The notes under the pieces: model-generated | What the model saw: the letters and a program-made list of their open reading frames with translations, nothing else | Told to the model about the DNA's origin: nothing | Database searches by the model: none | Made by a program: the position numbers and the translations under genes | Origin: Sediminibacillus terrae | GTDB taxonomy: Bacteria; Bacillota; Bacilli; Bacillales; Amphibacillaceae | NCBI RefSeq assembly: GCF_009602435.1 | Contig: NZ_VZDQ01000011.1 | Span: forward strand, 124,001 to 188,000 | Length of the DNA: 64,000 nucleotides | Direction: 5' to 3' | Shown here: positions 35,668 to 45,024 of the stretch, piece after piece | How positions within the stretch are numbered: the stretch's first letter is position 1 | Layout: each line of letters starts with the position of its first letter

Positions 35668-36864
35668 CTATTTATTTTCCACCGACTCCGTGTTCTTTAT
35701 ATTCAGCTTGGACGCCGCTTCTGCCACTTGCTGTTTTGCTGCTTCTACATCTTCTGCTTTATTAAGCACGACAGCCAACCTGCGTCCGATCGAGGCTGTA
35801 GGCTTCCCAAATAATCTTAACTGAGTACCAGGAGTCTGTAGTGCCTGTTCAGCACCTTCGAAGAGATAGGATTCCATATCGCTCGCCGATTTGACCGCTT
35901 GACTTGCACCAGGAGAAGTAAGTGTCACCTTATCTACCGGCAATCCCAGTATCGCCCGTACATGTAATGCAAATTCGGATAAATCCTGTGTTGCCATGGT
36001 TACCATCCCCGTATCGTGAGGCCGTGGAGAAACTTCGCTAAAGTAAACGCCTTGTCTGGTAAGAAACAATTCTACCCCGAAAACACCAAAACCTCCAAGA
36101 TGATCTGTGATTTTTTTGGCGATGTCTTCTGCTTCCCGGATTTGCCCCTCGCTCATCGGATGGGGCTGCCAGGACTGTATATAATCCCCGTCCTGTTGCT
36201 TGTGACCAATTGGCGGACAAAATACTGTACCGGAGGAGGATCGGACGGTCATCAAGGTGATTTCTGAATCAAACGTAATGAATTCTTCCACGATTACCCT
36301 GGCGCTTTTGCCACGTCCGCTTTTCAGTGCCTCCTGCCAGGAAGCTTCGATTTCTTCCTCGGTACGGCAAACAGTCTGCCCCTTTCCTGAAGAACTCATC
36401 AAGGGCTTGATCACGCACGGTGTCCCGATTTTATGTACAGCTTGTTTCAATTCATCCAATGATTCGGCAAATGCATAACCTGCTGTCGGGAGCTTTAGCT
36501 GTTCACTTGCTAAGCGACGAATCCCTTCCCTGTCCATTGTCAGCTGTGTTGCATTAGCTGTCGGAGCTATACGATATCCTTCCTGTTCCAGTTCGACCAG
36601 TGTTTCTGTAGCAATCGCTTCAATTTCCGGGACGATCAAATCCGGTTTCTCGGTTTCAATCACTTCCCTTAGATGAATCCCATCGAGCATATCCATGATA
36701 TAATGGCGATGGGCGACCTGCATGGCAGGCGCCGCTGGGTATCGGTCTATAGCAATGGTTTCCACTCCCAGACGCTGTGCTTCGATAATCACTTCTTTGC
36801 CTAGTTCCCCAGAACCTAGCAACACCATTTTTATGGCCTTTTCTTGACCCGTCACTCCAAACAT
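35668..36864 (-). CDS. purT: Formate-dependent GAR transformylase
   Basis: Enzyme of 398 residues, ATP-grasp superfamily, that forms formyl-glycinamide ribonucleotide from formate and ATP in purine synthesis. N-terminal LLGSGELGKEV starts the pre-ATP-grasp domain, KPLMSSSGKGQ is the ATP lysine loop, and SEVSPRPHDTGMVT is the C-terminal signature. This is the folate-free alternative to PurN. ATG 36864 follows GGGGG. PurBox-like half sites lie upstream. Confidence 0.96.
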   Translation of the reverse strand: MFGVTGQEKAIKMVLLGSGELGKEVIIEAQRLGVETIAIDRYPAAPAMQVAHRHYIMDMLDGIHLREVIETEKPDLIVPEIEAIATETLVELEQEGYRIAPTANATQLTMDREGIRRLASEQLKLPTAGYAFAESLDELKQAVHKIGTPCVIKPLMSSSGKGQTVCRTEEEIEASWQEALKSGRGKSARVIVEEFITFDSEITLMTVRSSSGTVFCPPIGHKQQDGDYIQSWQPHPMSEGQIREAEDIAKKITDHLGGFGVFGVELFLTRQGVYFSEVSPRPHDTGMVTMATQDLSEFALHVRAILGLPVDKVTLTSPGASQAVKSASDMESYLFEGAEQALQTPGTQLRLFGKPTASIGRRLAVVLNKAEDVEAAKQQVAEAASKLNIKNTESVENK

Positions 36865-37209
36865 GGAATCCCCCTTGCATCATTTACGAACATCATACCT
36901 TTTACGCCTTTTATAAACAACCATTCTCCTTTAAAAAACGAACTAATTATACTATTTAATGTTTAATGTACGTATTTTAATTAAAATATTCTTATACGGT
37001 ATGTCATTCGGTTATCGCGGTTAGGTATCTGAGCATGCAGCAAACTGTGGTATCTGGTGTTGCAAATAGTCCTCTTCAATTACCTTGTTTCTCGCTTAAA
37101 GCAATTTCCGTTGCTTTGCCAGCATAAATGGTTCATTTTTTTCCTGTTAGAGAGAAACGAATGTTAAAATCAGTATCAGTATGATGAAATGATCAAGGGG
37201 GATTATAAC
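36865..37209. other. Intergenic region with PurBox-like half sites
   Basis: Between the divergent purT and the small membrane protein. TTACGAACAT (36884-36893) and AAACGAACTAAT (36936-36947) resemble single PurR half sites, both in the same orientation, rather than the usual inverted pair. ATTATA at 36946-36951 could be the purT -10 box. I see no gene; the rest is AT-rich. Confidence 0.4.
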
Positions 37210-37350
37210 TTGAATATCCTATTCGGATTCCTAGTATTCGCAGGCATTTTTGCTGTCTATGACGCTTTAAGAAAAGTAAATAACAATATCTTGGAACAAA
37301 CAGAAGAGATAAAAAAATTACGCAAAGAAATGAAAGAAATGGATGACTAG
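37210..37350 (+). CDS. 46-residue membrane protein with coiled-coil tail
   Basis: Small ORF that starts with TTG at 37210 after AAGGGGG. The 46 residues form one hydrophobic segment (MNILFGFLVFAGIFAVYDAL) and a charged helix (NNILEQTEEIKKLRKEMKE) with heptad-like spacing. This plan is common in Bacillus small membrane proteins. Function unknown. The ribosome site and the sensible protein design support it despite its size. Confidence 0.6.
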   Translation: MNILFGFLVFAGIFAVYDALRKVNNNILEQTEEIKKLRKEMKEMDD

Positions 37351-37450
37351 AGTCCTCTTGCATCTTATCATTGGAAAACAAGCCCTAAGGACTTTCCGGT
37401 ATCACGTACCCCCATCCTTATAGAGAACCTGGACAAAGAAGGCAACAAAA

Positions 37451-37620
37451 GCGAAAACCGAACGAGTTCTAATCGAATTCGCTCGGTTTTTGCTCTGGTT
37501 CCTATGATTCTTTTATTTGAGGCGAGGTTCCTATCTTTCCACGGGTAACAGTAAGGGGTTGCGTGCCCGTAGAAAACGAATTTCCTTTGCCGGAGTGGAG
37601 AGTTGCACTGTTGAACACAA
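37451..37620. repeat. Terminator and worn copy of the dispersed repeat
   Basis: The hairpin AAAACCGAACGA (37454-37465) with its near-complement ATTCGCTCGGTTTT (37477-37490) is followed by a degraded right end of the dispersed element (GTGCCCGTAGAAAACGAA ... TTGCCGGAGTGGAGAGTTGCAC, 37563-37612). The same order of parts occurs at 60955-61000. No gene. Confidence 0.65.
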
Positions 37621-37632
37621 CCCATTCTATAT

Positions 37633-38100
37633 TCAACCTTTGGTCGGTTGTTTCATAAAAAACGGAACTTCTTCCACTCCTGCCATTCGCGCGTAAGTAA
37701 AAAGCTGTCCTTTATGGTGAATTTCATGGTCTCTCGCATTGCCCAGCCAAACAGCCGCAGGTGCATCAAACCCGTTCATCTCTAACCGCTTATCCAAATG
37801 GTGATCCGAAATCGATTCAAAAAGCTTTAACGTAGTTTGCGTATAGTTATCCACTATATTCCGGACGTCCTGCAATGTCTCGAATTCCGGCTTGCTATCT
37901 GGAAAAGTGAACACACCTTCTTTGGTAGATTTGGTGAACATCTCCATGGAAGTCGCCAAATGAACAGCAAGTCCACCTAAAGTAAACGCCCCGTCCCAAG
38001 GCTTGAAATCAACATGCTTATCATCGATTTTTTCCAATAATTCCTGCAATACTTGCCGGTGACTGTACCAGCTATCCCTGATTTCTTCTACTTTGCTCAT
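37633..38100 (-). CDS. DinB-family metal-binding protein
   Basis: Four-helix-bundle protein of 155 residues. The three histidines that bind metal are H47 (AVHLATS) and H125/H129 (HEIHHKGQ). DinB-type proteins include thiol-dependent S-transferases such as YfiT and BstA, and many of unknown role. ATG 38100 has AAGGAGG 7 bases upstream; 35 upstream codons are excluded. It lies downstream of the exporter operon but 160 bases away. Confidence 0.87.
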   Translation of the reverse strand: MSKVEEIRDSWYSHRQVLQELLEKIDDKHVDFKPWDGAFTLGGLAVHLATSMEMFTKSTKEGVFTFPDSKPEFETLQDVRNIVDNYTQTTLKLFESISDHHLDKRLEMNGFDAPAAVWLGNARDHEIHHKGQLFTYARMAGVEEVPFFMKQPTKG

Positions 38101-38259
38101 CAAAATGCCTCCTTGTTCTTTTCTTTGTATGATATTCTCCTTTCGCCTTCCACCTATGCCATGTACCCAGCAAAAGAGAAGGTGGAACGCTTTCCCTCTT
38201 ATCATAACAAAGAAGGCAATCCTGTCTACTGGACTGCCCTCTCGTATGAAAGGTGATTC

Positions 38260-39360
38260 TCACGCTCTACGTTCCATCAAGTTTATTCCGATACCCATAC
38301 AAAAAACCCCGATTACGATCAAAATCGCCAACGGCTGAGCCAAAGCAGACAACGACTGATCCAACGCCAAACCTTTTAATGCCTCCATGCCGTATGTCAC
38401 CGGAACAATCTTCGACATTGCGAGCAGGATACTATTGCTGACCGCTTCGATCGGCCAATAGGCGCCGCCGATCATGGCCATACTAACCGTGACAATCGGT
38501 ACAATGGCGTTAAGCTGCTCGAGATTATTCACCAATCCTAACAACAGCATCCCCAATGCCACCACTGCAAATGTGTAACAGGCTACAGTCAATAGCATCA
38601 GGCCGATATTTCCACCTATATAATAATCAAAACCATAACGGAAGATGGAAAAGATGATCACGATTTGCAAAAAGCCAATCATAAATGAATAAGCTAAATG
38701 ACCGATGTACAAGTGAAACTTGCGAACAGGCGACAAAATCACCCGGTTCCAGGTACCGGTCCGTTTCTCCTCGGCCACTTTACTCAAACTGAAAATGATG
38801 GTGTAAATCGAAAAGAACAGCGTCATGCCAAACAAGAAATGATTGCGTTGGGAATATTCTCCAGAGGTCGACTCCCCTTCAGCTGTCGATGTGGTCAATC
38901 CAATCGGCGCTTCCTTCAAGGCTGCTTCCACCCCGTTGCGCAAATCCGTTTCCCCTGTGGCGCTTTCTGCCTCCTGCAGACGCAATTCTTCGGCATAGAC
39001 CTGTTTGACATACTGATCGACAAGCACCTGGTTCGGATCATCTGCAGCAATCAGCATCCGGTAGTCATCAGGCATGGCCTTCATCGCGAAAGGAATATCG
39101 CCTAATGCCACCTGTTTTTCTGCTGTTTTCTGGTCCGTCTCTGTAAACCTATAGCTTTCCGATTGATTGAGTCTTTCCAGCAGGATATCCTGTTCCTTTC
39201 CATTCATCGACTGGTCGAAATAGACCGGGACTTCCACTTGATCGGAGGCTCCGAAGCCTCCAAGAAAAAACACAAAGAGAAAGGTCATTCCTGTCATGGA
39301 AAGCAGCAGCATCGGTTCACGGCGCAGTCGCTGCAGCTGTAAAAGAAAAATGGATTTCAT
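38260..39360 (-). CDS. ABC-2 permease, LnrN-like
   Basis: Membrane protein of 366 residues with one N-terminal span, a large outside loop (about 40-190) and five C-terminal spans, the ABC-2 type found in drug and polyketide exporters. Last gene of an ATPase-permease-permease operon whose order matches B. subtilis lnrLMN (yfiLMN). Its ATG lies one base after the preceding permease stop, so the two are coupled and probably form the transmembrane pair. Confidence 0.87.
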   Translation of the reverse strand: MKSIFLLQLQRLRREPMLLLSMTGMTFLFVFFLGGFGASDQVEVPVYFDQSMNGKEQDILLERLNQSESYRFTETDQKTAEKQVALGDIPFAMKAMPDDYRMLIAADDPNQVLVDQYVKQVYAEELRLQEAESATGETDLRNGVEAALKEAPIGLTTSTAEGESTSGEYSQRNHFLFGMTLFFSIYTIIFSLSKVAEEKRTGTWNRVILSPVRKFHLYIGHLAYSFMIGFLQIVIIFSIFRYGFDYYIGGNIGLMLLTVACYTFAVVALGMLLLGLVNNLEQLNAIVPIVTVSMAMIGGAYWPIEAVSNSILLAMSKIVPVTYGMEALKGLALDQSLSALAQPLAILIVIGVFCMGIGINLMERRA

Positions 39361-39361
39361 A

Positions 39362-40642
39362 TCAGGCCGCCCTCCTTTTCGAAAAAATAAGCAGACTGAG
39401 TCCGATAAGCAACACGGTCAAGAGCAGCAACCGTACAATCAAGGGAGTGATAAACGATGGGCCAAGACCTTGTGCCCACTGTAATGTTGTATTCAACATG
39501 ATTCCATTCGGTGTCCAATTTCCGAGATTTGTAAACAATTCCGGCATGCCCGAGACAGGAAAAAAGCTTCCTCCAAGCATGGCCAATACAGAAACAATAC
39601 CGCCAGAAAAAATTCCCGGAACAACATTGCTTTCCGCTTTCACCGTAATGGCCGTCAACAAAGCCCCCAATGCTCCGATACATAAAGAAAACACAGCACT
39701 GATCACCAGCATACCGAGCCAAAACCGCCAGGAATTATCGGCAAAAGCATGAAGCACAAACCTTCCCATGCTAAACAACAGAACAAGCTGCATAAACACT
39801 AAGACGGATGTGGAAATCGCCTTCCCGGATAAATAAAGGAGTGGATGTTTTCCAGACAAAAGAATCCTGGCAAAGACGTTTTGATAATTTTCCACATAAG
39901 CTTTGGAGGCAATCGTGGAAGCAACATACATAGCAAACATGACAGCCATTCCTATCGAGTAATATTCTATCGAGGTGATCGGCTCCTGCTCTGTCACCGT
40001 AATCGTTCCTCCCAAACCTTCCCCCGTTCCACCAGACGCCGGACCGGGCATTTCTTTCCCGTCAGCAGTTTTGGCAACGGCGGCTTCAAAATTGAATGTA
40101 TGGACGAAACGATCAATCGTGTCATGAAAAATCCCTGCCATCAGAGCGGAATCCTTTCCTTCCACCACTTCAAGGTCCGCACCCTTCCCCTGCTCCAACA
40201 GCATGCTTTTCAGCGATAGATAGGTGAAATCCTCCGGTATCTTCAGCAGGGCGGTGACTTCCCCCTCACCTAGAGCTTGCTCCGCTTTGGTTTCGTTCAT
40301 TTTTTCTACTTCCATTACCTGACCGAGTTCCTCGTCTTCCAGCAGGTTCGTCAACATGGCGGAAGGATCTGCAGATTCCGCTGCTTTCATGAGTTGATTT
40401 TTACCAGCATCAGGCATGGAAAGCTGGCTGACTTCTTCCGTGAATTGTTCCATTCCTGCCGATCGATCATTTTGGTCTACCACCGCGACCTTCATATCGA
40501 AAGAAGTAAAGCCACCGGCAAACATTCCGTTCAAAGCAAACCCCAAAATCACCGTCAATATAATCGGCATTAAAAGCAACACCAGCAGCTCCGTTCGATC
40601 CCGAAGCAGTACGACTACGTCCTTTTTTAAAAATGTCAGCAT
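39362..40642 (-). CDS. ABC-2 permease, LnrM-like
   Basis: Membrane protein of 426 residues with the same plan as its neighbour: N-terminal span (about 18-40), a long outside domain with acidic and glycine-rich stretches (about 45-225), then five or six spans. B. subtilis LnrM and LnrN form a hetero-pair that removes linearmycins from the membrane. That substrate is inferred from gene order and family only. Confidence 0.87.
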   Translation of the reverse strand: MLTFLKKDVVVLLRDRTELLVLLLMPIILTVILGFALNGMFAGGFTSFDMKVAVVDQNDRSAGMEQFTEEVSQLSMPDAGKNQLMKAAESADPSAMLTNLLEDEELGQVMEVEKMNETKAEQALGEGEVTALLKIPEDFTYLSLKSMLLEQGKGADLEVVEGKDSALMAGIFHDTIDRFVHTFNFEAAVAKTADGKEMPGPASGGTGEGLGGTITVTEQEPITSIEYYSIGMAVMFAMYVASTIASKAYVENYQNVFARILLSGKHPLLYLSGKAISTSVLVFMQLVLLFSMGRFVLHAFADNSWRFWLGMLVISAVFSLCIGALGALLTAITVKAESNVVPGIFSGGIVSVLAMLGGSFFPVSGMPELFTNLGNWTPNGIMLNTTLQWAQGLGPSFITPLIVRLLLLTVLLIGLSLLIFSKRRAA

Positions 40643-40653
40643 CCATACTCCCC

Positions 40654-41586
40654 CTAATCTCTCAACTTGCGCCCGGTTAGATGCAAGAATACATCCTCAA
40701 GTGTCGGAACTTGAACATTCAAACTGATGATTTGCGCCTGCTGCCGTTCCGCAGCCTGAAAAATACTCCCGAGCAGCCTGCTGTTTTTCGGCGTGATCAG
40801 CTTGATGCCTTTGTCTGTCTCGATGACCCGGAGTATTTCCTCCATGTCGTTCAACTCAGCTACCAGACCGGGATACGATCGATCGAGCTCCAACCATATC
40901 GTTTCTTCACTGGACAAAATGCCGGTGAGTTCCTGTTTGGTTCCAGAGGCGATCACCTTGCCGTGGTCCATGATGTAAATCCGATCGCAAAGCCTTTCGA
41001 CCTCTTCCATATAATGACTTGTGTACAACACAGTCATTCCCTGCTCCTCGTTGAGCTTTTGAACCATTTCCAGAATGTAATTGCGTGACTGCGGATCGAT
41101 TCCAACCGTCGGTTCATCCATGATGATGATCTCCGGTTCATGAAGGAGGGCAACCGCGATATTCACCCGTCTTTGCATCCCGCCGGAATAATGTTTGACC
41201 AGTTCATTCTTGCGCTCGGTCAGACCGACGATTTCCAATACATTTGCCATTCGCGATTCCAGTTCCTTGCCTCTCAACCCGTAAATCCTTCCGAAAAACC
41301 GCAGATTTTCCACAGCCGTTAATTCTTTATATAGCGCGATATCCTGCGGCACGACTCCCAAGTGCATGCGGATGACATTCGGATCTTTGACCACGCTCTT
41401 CCCATGCCATGTCACATCTCCTGCGCTCGGTTTAACGAGCGATGAAATCATCGATATCGCCGTCGATTTGCCAGCCCCATTCGGTCCAAGCAAGCCGACG
41501 GATTCCCCTTTATCTAAATATAAATTCACGTCGGATACCGCTACATTCTTTTTAAATGCTTTTTTCAAATTCGTTGTTTCCAGCAC
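40654..41586 (-). CDS. ABC exporter ATPase, LnrL-like
   Basis: ATPase of 310 residues: Walker A GPNGAGKST at 34-42, signature YSGGMQRRVN, MDEPTVGIDPQSR, and a C-terminal regulatory tail as in drug-exporter ATPases. I prefer GTG 41586 behind AAGGGGG; an ATG eight codons upstream has a poor site. Length matches B. subtilis LnrL (about 311). The promoter must lie between the terminator at 41654 and the start. Confidence 0.9.
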   Translation of the reverse strand: MLETTNLKKAFKKNVAVSDVNLYLDKGESVGLLGPNGAGKSTAISMISSLVKPSAGDVTWHGKSVVKDPNVIRMHLGVVPQDIALYKELTAVENLRFFGRIYGLRGKELESRMANVLEIVGLTERKNELVKHYSGGMQRRVNIAVALLHEPEIIIMDEPTVGIDPQSRNYILEMVQKLNEEQGMTVLYTSHYMEEVERLCDRIYIMDHGKVIASGTKQELTGILSSEETIWLELDRSYPGLVAELNDMEEILRVIETDKGIKLITPKNSRLLGSIFQAAERQQAQIISLNVQVPTLEDVFLHLTGRKLRD

Positions 41587-41653
41587 AGCGCTTTCCCCCT
41601 TCAACACCATTTTCCACCAGATTTGGTTTATGTCTTTTAAAGTATAAAAAAAA

Positions 41654-41677
41654 GAAGACAGCGTGCATACTGTCTTC
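41654..41677 (-). terminator. Terminator between regulator and exporter genes
   Basis: On the minus strand GAAGACAG and CTGTCTTC form an 8-bp stem followed by eight T. It separates the two-component genes from the exporter genes, which therefore need their own promoter. Confidence 0.92.
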
Positions 41678-41719
41678 CGTCACTAATCTAAATGACAAAC
41701 CATGACCTGCGTCACATTT

Positions 41720-42355
41720 TTATACCAAGTCATTCCGTATTGCGTAAATAGCCAGCTGTGTCCTATCCCGTAGCCCGAGTTTATCCAACAGCTGGGAGGT
41801 GTGGTTTTTTACCGTTCCCACCGATAGAGCCAATTCTGCTGCAATTTCTTTGTTGCTTTTCCCTTCACCGATTTGTTTTAAAATGTCCAGTTCCCTGGGT
41901 GTTAAATGGTGTTCTCTTTGCACCTCTTTATTATTCGCAAACAGAAGGCGCGGCATCACTTTGGCCGCTACTTCGCCCTGTATCTGCAAACCGCCGGCGA
42001 GACAACTTTTCACCGAGTGGATCAGCGTTTCGGCATCCGCATCCTTGAGCATGTAGCCATGAGCTCCTAAACGCAGTGCCTGCAAGGCATACTCGTCATC
42101 GTTAAACGTGGTCAGGATCAAAATCTTCATACTTGGCCAGCGGCTGCGGATTTCCTTGGCCGCTTCGAGTCCGTCCATTTCGGGCATACGGATATCCAGG
42201 ACTGCCAAATCGAATTGCTGTTTTTCACAGAGGGCGATCGCTTCCTTTCCGTTCTTCGCTTCCCCAGTCACCTGCAGGGTCTCCTCTGTTTCCATCATCA
42301 TTTTAAGCCCCTGAGCGACCAGCGACTGATCCTCAGCCAATAGAATCCGAACCAC
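41720..42355 (-). CDS. NarL/LuxR-family response regulator, LnrK-like
   Basis: Regulator of 211 residues: a receiver domain with phospho-acceptor D54 (AVLDIRMP) and a LuxR helix-turn-helix (LTPRELDILKQIGEGKSNKEIA). The start is GTG 42355, 9 bases after GGAGG, inside the end of the kinase gene (23-base overlap). It probably activates the exporter operon downstream, as LnrK does. Confidence 0.92.
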   Translation of the reverse strand: MVRILLAEDQSLVAQGLKMMMETEETLQVTGEAKNGKEAIALCEKQQFDLAVLDIRMPEMDGLEAAKEIRSRWPSMKILILTTFNDDEYALQALRLGAHGYMLKDADAETLIHSVKSCLAGGLQIQGEVAAKVMPRLLFANNKEVQREHHLTPRELDILKQIGEGKSNKEIAAELALSVGTVKNHTSQLLDKLGLRDRTQLAIYAIRNDLV

Positions 42356-43502
42356 TTGCGACACCCTCCTTTTTTTGCAGCGGAAACGCCCCCCGCACAA
42401 TGAATAAGCGGTTATATGCCATGATTTCCAAACTTCCACCAGCCTGATGGACGCGTTCTTTCATGGCGGTCAACCCATACCCCTCTTCAAACCGATAACC
42501 AGACGGAATCGGATTGGTGACTTCAAACCGGAAGATGCGTTCACCTGCTGATTCAAATAGGATGGAAGCTTCTCTTTTCGGCCCGTGGCGCATCACATTG
42601 GTCAATGATTCCTGCACAGCCCGATATACTGCTGCAGCTTGTTCAGGCGCCAACCGTGCTGAAAAAGCGCGGTTTTTGACGGAAAACTGTATACGGATAT
42701 AGCTTTCTGCCTCCAGCTTGCGTATCAGACGAATCATTGCCGGAATACCGCCAATCTCTTCCTCGTTCCATGCTTTGACGGCCCGGCGGGTTTCTTCCAG
42801 ACTGTCCTGGGCCAATCCTTTTAACAGACCGATTCGTTCTTTTTCGGTTTCATCCGCTTCCATCCGTGCCACTTCCAGCTGCATCAATAAGTTGGTTAGC
42901 TTATGGCCGACACTGTCGTGAATTTCCCGGCCGATTAGCGTTCGTTCCTGTTGCCTGGCCAGCTTTTCATCCGAAACGGCTTTCCGCTTCAAGCCGCGGT
43001 ATTCATGGAGCAAGGCGTCGTACCGCGCTCTAACTTCCTCTGCTTCCTGATGGGTACGATGAAAGAAGGAGAGTGCCAAGCCGAGCATACCCAGATAAAA
43101 GAACAAAAAAGAAAAGGAAAAATATTCCCCGTTTTCTTCAACTATTGGGAGAACGACACAAATTCCTATTACCGCCCCGGAAATAAGCGCATGACGGCCA
43201 GATAGACGATATGCAGCCTCTCCTGCCAAGTAAGCAAACAACAACAAGCTGAAATAATTAAGCGTATCTGTATGTAACGGCCAGAACACAGCCATGGTGA
43301 CTAGACCGGAGCTGCTTAATAATATCGCCTGCACTGTTTCCCGCATGCGGAAGAGCGGAAGCAAAAAATACAAAGCAAAAAACAAAGCACTGCCCATCCA
43401 TCGGGCGGGAGAAATCCCGACTACTCCCTGCGGTTGCAACAGAGCAACACCCCACAGCCCCGCCACTATTAAAAACCAAAGCCAAAATGAATAACGGTAC
43501 AT
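42333..43502 (-). CDS. Sensor histidine kinase, LnrJ-like
   Basis: Membrane kinase of 389 residues: five or six N-terminal spans (about 5-150) with very short loops, a coiled region, the HisKA_3 motif with H195 (REIHDSVGH), and a HATPase domain (VQESLTNVMRHG). In this intramembrane-sensing class the signal is usually a membrane-active compound. ATG 43502 has GGAGG 5 bases upstream. With the regulator and exporter it matches the LnrJKLMN set. Confidence 0.92.
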   Translation of the reverse strand: MYRYSFWLWFLIVAGLWGVALLQPQGVVGISPARWMGSALFFALYFLLPLFRMRETVQAILLSSSGLVTMAVFWPLHTDTLNYFSLLLFAYLAGEAAYRLSGRHALISGAVIGICVVLPIVEENGEYFSFSFLFFYLGMLGLALSFFHRTHQEAEEVRARYDALLHEYRGLKRKAVSDEKLARQQERTLIGREIHDSVGHKLTNLLMQLEVARMEADETEKERIGLLKGLAQDSLEETRRAVKAWNEEEIGGIPAMIRLIRKLEAESYIRIQFSVKNRAFSARLAPEQAAAVYRAVQESLTNVMRHGPKREASILFESAGERIFRFEVTNPIPSGYRFEEGYGLTAMKERVHQAGGSLEIMAYNRLFIVRGAFPLQKKEGVASGSDSIG

Positions 43503-43595
43503 CGAATCCTCCAAAAAATAACTTTGTTAATACTATATCACCTATGAGGATGGTTGCGGGAGATTATTTAATTATTTCGGAAACAACCGTAAACG

Positions 43596-44111
43596 TTAAT
43601 CGAAATATTTATTGATAGTATCTGTATTGTTAATCACTTCTATTTTTTCTTTATAGATGTCATAGTTATTGAAAAAAATTGACTTTCCCTACCTCCTCAA
43701 AATATCGGTTCCATTTAAACATCTTAAAGAATATTTTTAATGTCGGTTTGTACTATGACTTCTCTACTCGAAGTTTTTGTTTAAGAAATCGCTTAATTAA
43801 TCGGTAAGTTCTTATTGTATATTTTGTGTCTAAAAAATTATTATATCTGCACTTTTGAAACAATTGCTTACCCAATTTTCATTATGCACCCCTTCAATGA
43901 TCCAACTTTCTGATTGGATGATCCTGTTGAGATACGCTTCTCTTTCTTCTTCTGTTCTTCTTATGTCTCCGGACTTTTCCCTGATCCAAACAACGTTATC
44001 CAATTCATAGTATGGTATGTCTAACTTTAAAGATAGTTCTTTGGCTAACGTTGTTTTACCACTTCCAACGGAGCCGATAATATGTATCTTATTTGGGACA
44101 TTTCTTTCCAA
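43596..44111 (-). pseudogene. Broken P-loop NTPase (FlaR/topology-modulation type)
   Basis: The first part reads well: KIHIIGSVGSGKTTLAKEL (P-loop) through SWIIEGVHNENWV. The frame is lost at a T-run near 43831-43836. In the shifted frame the protein continues as LDTKYTIRTYRLIKRFL, meets an in-frame TAG, continues as YKPTLKIFFKMFKWNRYFEE, shifts again at a seven-T run and ends at TAA (43596). Read together this restores a protein of about 170 residues, the family's normal length. At least three disruptions make it a pseudogene. The original start was near TTG 44111. Confidence 0.85.
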
Positions 44112-44370
44112 AAAAACCACCTAACCTAAATTAATTTATTTCTAAAAACATTCTATTTAAGGACATAATATTCCTTTTTGTTTAAAAAATTCTTTACACA
44201 CTTGTTCATTAGAAACGGAAAAACTATTCCATAACATTACAGTTATTCTGGCATTGAGAATGGTCTTCTTTTCTTCTCGATGGCTCATTTAACAGTTTAT
44301 TTCACTTTTTTATATCAATCTCTTCAAGTTACCGCCGACAAGCTTGCTCTAGGGCAAAAGCCGGAGCATT

Positions 44371-44406
44371 AAAAATGGCCGACCCAGTAATTGGATCGGC
44401 CATTTC
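44371..44406 (-). terminator. Intrinsic terminator of the sigma-clpP operon
   Basis: On the minus strand ATGGCCGA and TCGGCCAT form an 8-bp stem followed by TTTTT, 7 bases after the clpP stop. Confidence 0.92.
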
Positions 44407-44412
44407 CCGTTT

Positions 44413-45006
44413 TTACAGTGCATCCTTGGAATGAATGACGTGATCAATCATCCCGTATTCTTTCGCTTCTTCGGCGGTCATGAAATAGTCACGGTCAGAG
44501 TCTTTTTCAATTTTTTCGATTGGCTGTCCGGTTCTCTCGGAAATAATGTTGTTAATACGTTGCCGCATTTGCAAAATCCGGCGTGCGCTGATTTCCAGAT
44601 CGCTTGCCTGACCTTTAGCGCCACCCAGCGGCTGATGGATCAGCACTTCACTGTTTGGCAAGGCCATCCTCTTCCCTTTCGTTCCTGCAACTAAAAGCAT
44701 TGCACCAAACGATGCGGCCAACCCGGTGCAGATTGTCTGAATATCCGGCTTGATAAATTGCATCGTGTCATAAATTGCAAAACCTGCTGTAATCGAGCCG
44801 CCAGGACTGTTGATGTATAACGATATGTCTTTCTCCTGATCCTCCGCAGCAAGAAACAGTAACTGGGCCACTACACTGTTCGCTGTCTCATCTGTCACTT
44901 CTGAACCGAGAAAGATGATGCGATCTTTTAACAACCGTGAGTAAATATCATAGGATCGTTCTCCGCGATTTGTCTGTTCCACCACATAAGGTATGACATT
45001 GGACAT
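44413..45006 (-). CDS. clpP: ATP-dependent Clp protease proteolytic subunit
   Basis: Serine peptidase subunit of 197 residues. The catalytic triad is S99 (AASFG), H124 (LIHQPLGG) and D173 (DSDRDYF). It assembles into a two-ring barrel fed by a Clp ATPase. Compared with the usual Bacillus ClpP it differs around the active serine ([14 protein letters not shown] instead of GMAASMGAFLLAAG), so this may be a second paralog; the rest of the genome is not visible. It lies 18 bases after an ECF sigma factor gene and shares its terminator. ATG 45006 follows AAAGGAG. Confidence 0.93.
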   Translation of the reverse strand: MSNVIPYVVEQTNRGERSYDIYSRLLKDRIIFLGSEVTDETANSVVAQLLFLAAEDQEKDISLYINSPGGSITAGFAIYDTMQFIKPDIQTICTGLAASFGAMLLVAGTKGKRMALPNSEVLIHQPLGGAKGQASDLEISARRILQMRQRINNIISERTGQPIEKIEKDSDRDYFMTAEEAKEYGMIDHVIHSKDAL

Positions 45007-45024
45007 TTCACATAACTCCTTTCG

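Noticed and set aside
34564-36864. purT and threonine aldolase as a new glycine-purine system
   Set aside because: Both are standard housekeeping enzymes and simple co-transcription explains the arrangement.
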